From Lewinellaceae bacterium (GTDB taxonomy: Bacteria > Bacteroidota > Bacteroidia > Chitinophagales > Saprospiraceae), in contig JACJYQ010000007.1 of NCBI GenBank assembly GCA_020636025.1, forward strand, positions 124,001-188,000: a stretch of 64,000 nt of DNA. The letters run 5' to 3'. Shown piece by piece: positions 63,354 through 64,000 of the stretch (positions are counted from its first letter, which is position 1; every line of letters begins with the position of its first letter). A program made the position numbers and the translations under genes. The notes under the pieces were generated by a model. It was not told the DNA's origin and searched no databases. It saw only the letters and a program-made list of their open reading frames with translations.

Positions 63354-64000
63354 TTATTTTTTCTTGACTGCTTGCCGAGCCAGTAATTTCCAATTGTCAT
63401 CCTGTTTAACCCATACCAGCAACACATCCAACTGAACGGTTCCGGGGCCTTTACCGGCATCGTTGGTTACGGCATCAAGGCTGTGCCTCACTGTCGCGGT
63501 GTTGCCTACGACAGAAATCCTTTGTCCGGTCAGCTTTATTTCTTTGAAGTCCGATCTACCCGAAACGAGTTGATCTACAAATTCCTGTTTGTTCTCAACC
63601 TTTCCACTTGAATGACCATACGTAAGTTTATCAAGGGCGATGGCTTCCAGGGCATCCTTATCACCTGAAATTAATGCCAGGCGAAGTGTTTCTACAGCCG
63701 CAGCTACTTCTTCTTCCTGCTTGTCCAGAGGATTCTGCAAAAGCCATGCGGCCAGGTCTGAGGCTGCCCCGAAGTTGTCGAAATCATCCGGCAATTTCTT
63801 CCCGTCTACATATTCATTGTAGAGCCATGGGTCGCCTAGCGCAAAAACACGACCCTTTCCATAAGCTGCGCTGGCCATAATTACATCACCGCCTTCGGTT
63901 AGTACAGCTTTGGCAGGCGTTTCAATATCCAGTGTACTGATCTCTTTAATGTAGAGCTTGCGTCCTGTTTCGAAAACCCTGTTCATGTCAGGAATGGTGA
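63354..64000 (-). CDS. C-terminal part of a secreted-type protein ending in a DUF4440/NTF2-like domain, truncated by window edge
   Basis: The frame is open to the right edge, so the N-terminus is outside. Of about 215 visible residues, the first 90 (AAYGKGRVFALGDPWLYNEY, LPDDFDNFGAASDLAAWLL) look like a DUF4350/ThuA-type module sometimes attached to GH88/GH105 unsaturated glucuronyl or rhamnogalacturonyl hydrolases. The last 115 (LRLALISGDKDALEAI, TYGHSSGK, WVKQDDNWKLLARQA) are a DUF4440/SnoaL-like domain. Being first in the uxaBAC transcript, an unsaturated-uronyl hydrolase upstream is a reasonable guess, but the catalytic part is not in view. Confidence 0.6.
   Translation of the reverse strand, partial: TIPDMNRVFETGRKLYIKEISTLDIETPAKAVLTEGGDVIMASAAYGKGRVFALGDPWLYNEYVDGKKLPDDFDNFGAASDLAAWLLQNPLDKQEEEVAAAVETLRLALISGDKDALEAIALDKLTYGHSSGKVENKQEFVDQLVSGRSDFKEIKLTGQRISVVGNTATVRHSLDAVTNDAGKGPGTVQLDVLLVWVKQDDNWKLLARQAVKKK

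Overview
The window comes from a Bacteroidota chromosome, most likely a Saprospiria-type bacterium (Lewinella/Haliscomenobacter-like; the rank below phylum is inference). Supporting signs are a SusC/SusD pair, two large secreted proteins ending in type IX secretion (T9SS) sorting domains, SprB-type repeats, perfect TAnnTTTG -7 promoter elements upstream of several genes, lipoproteins with Bacteroidota-style lipoboxes, no obvious Shine-Dalgarno sequences, and lipid A synthesis (lpxK).

Layout. 1-12,700 is mainly housekeeping: a truncated M90-type protein, tRNA-Phe, lpxK, a meaB/fadH-like operon, a 756-bp repeat-rich gap, an SGNH esterase lipoprotein, a HAD phosphatase, a 42-residue membrane peptide, mutL, two tandem rhomboid proteases and an EEP-family hydrolase. 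12,800-29,000 holds a lipoprotein, a sugar isomerase-like protein, a 1796-residue metalloprotease with P-domain, SprB repeats and sorting domain, two different phosphoglucose isomerases side by side, tRNA-Cys, a succinate-semialdehyde dehydrogenase, a tryptophan 2,3-dioxygenase, a PorT-like barrel and a Gfo/Idh/MocA oxidoreductase. 29,000-40,500 holds a yceI / propeller histidine kinase / LytTR regulator operon, a PQQ-type sugar dehydrogenase with PA14 and SdrD-like domains, and a GT2 synthase with a TPR/beta-barrel partner that look like a small exopolysaccharide synthesis and export unit.

40,600-64,000 is one large pectin utilisation locus, all on the minus strand. At the surface are SusC, SusD and a DUF5123-type lipoprotein. 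Two PL1-like pectate lyase lipoproteins, two pectin methylesterases, an alpha/beta esterase and a GH43 enzyme act on the polymer. An ExuT-like transporter imports uronate. UxaC, UxaB, UxaA, KdgK and Eda carry galacturonate to pyruvate and glyceraldehyde-3-phosphate. A 14-bp LacI-type palindrome lies in the 405-bp gap upstream of susC. The gene cut by the right edge probably belongs to the same locus.

The parts not explained by genes are intergenic repeats: a REP-like hairpin element of about 40 bp in four copies at two loci, an 80-bp direct repeat flanking a GC-rich structured segment (5620-5952), a 35-bp perfect inverted repeat with a second nested pair (981-1123), and mutually exclusive hairpins next to tRNA-Cys. 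I saw no CRISPR array, transposase, phage genes or rRNA.
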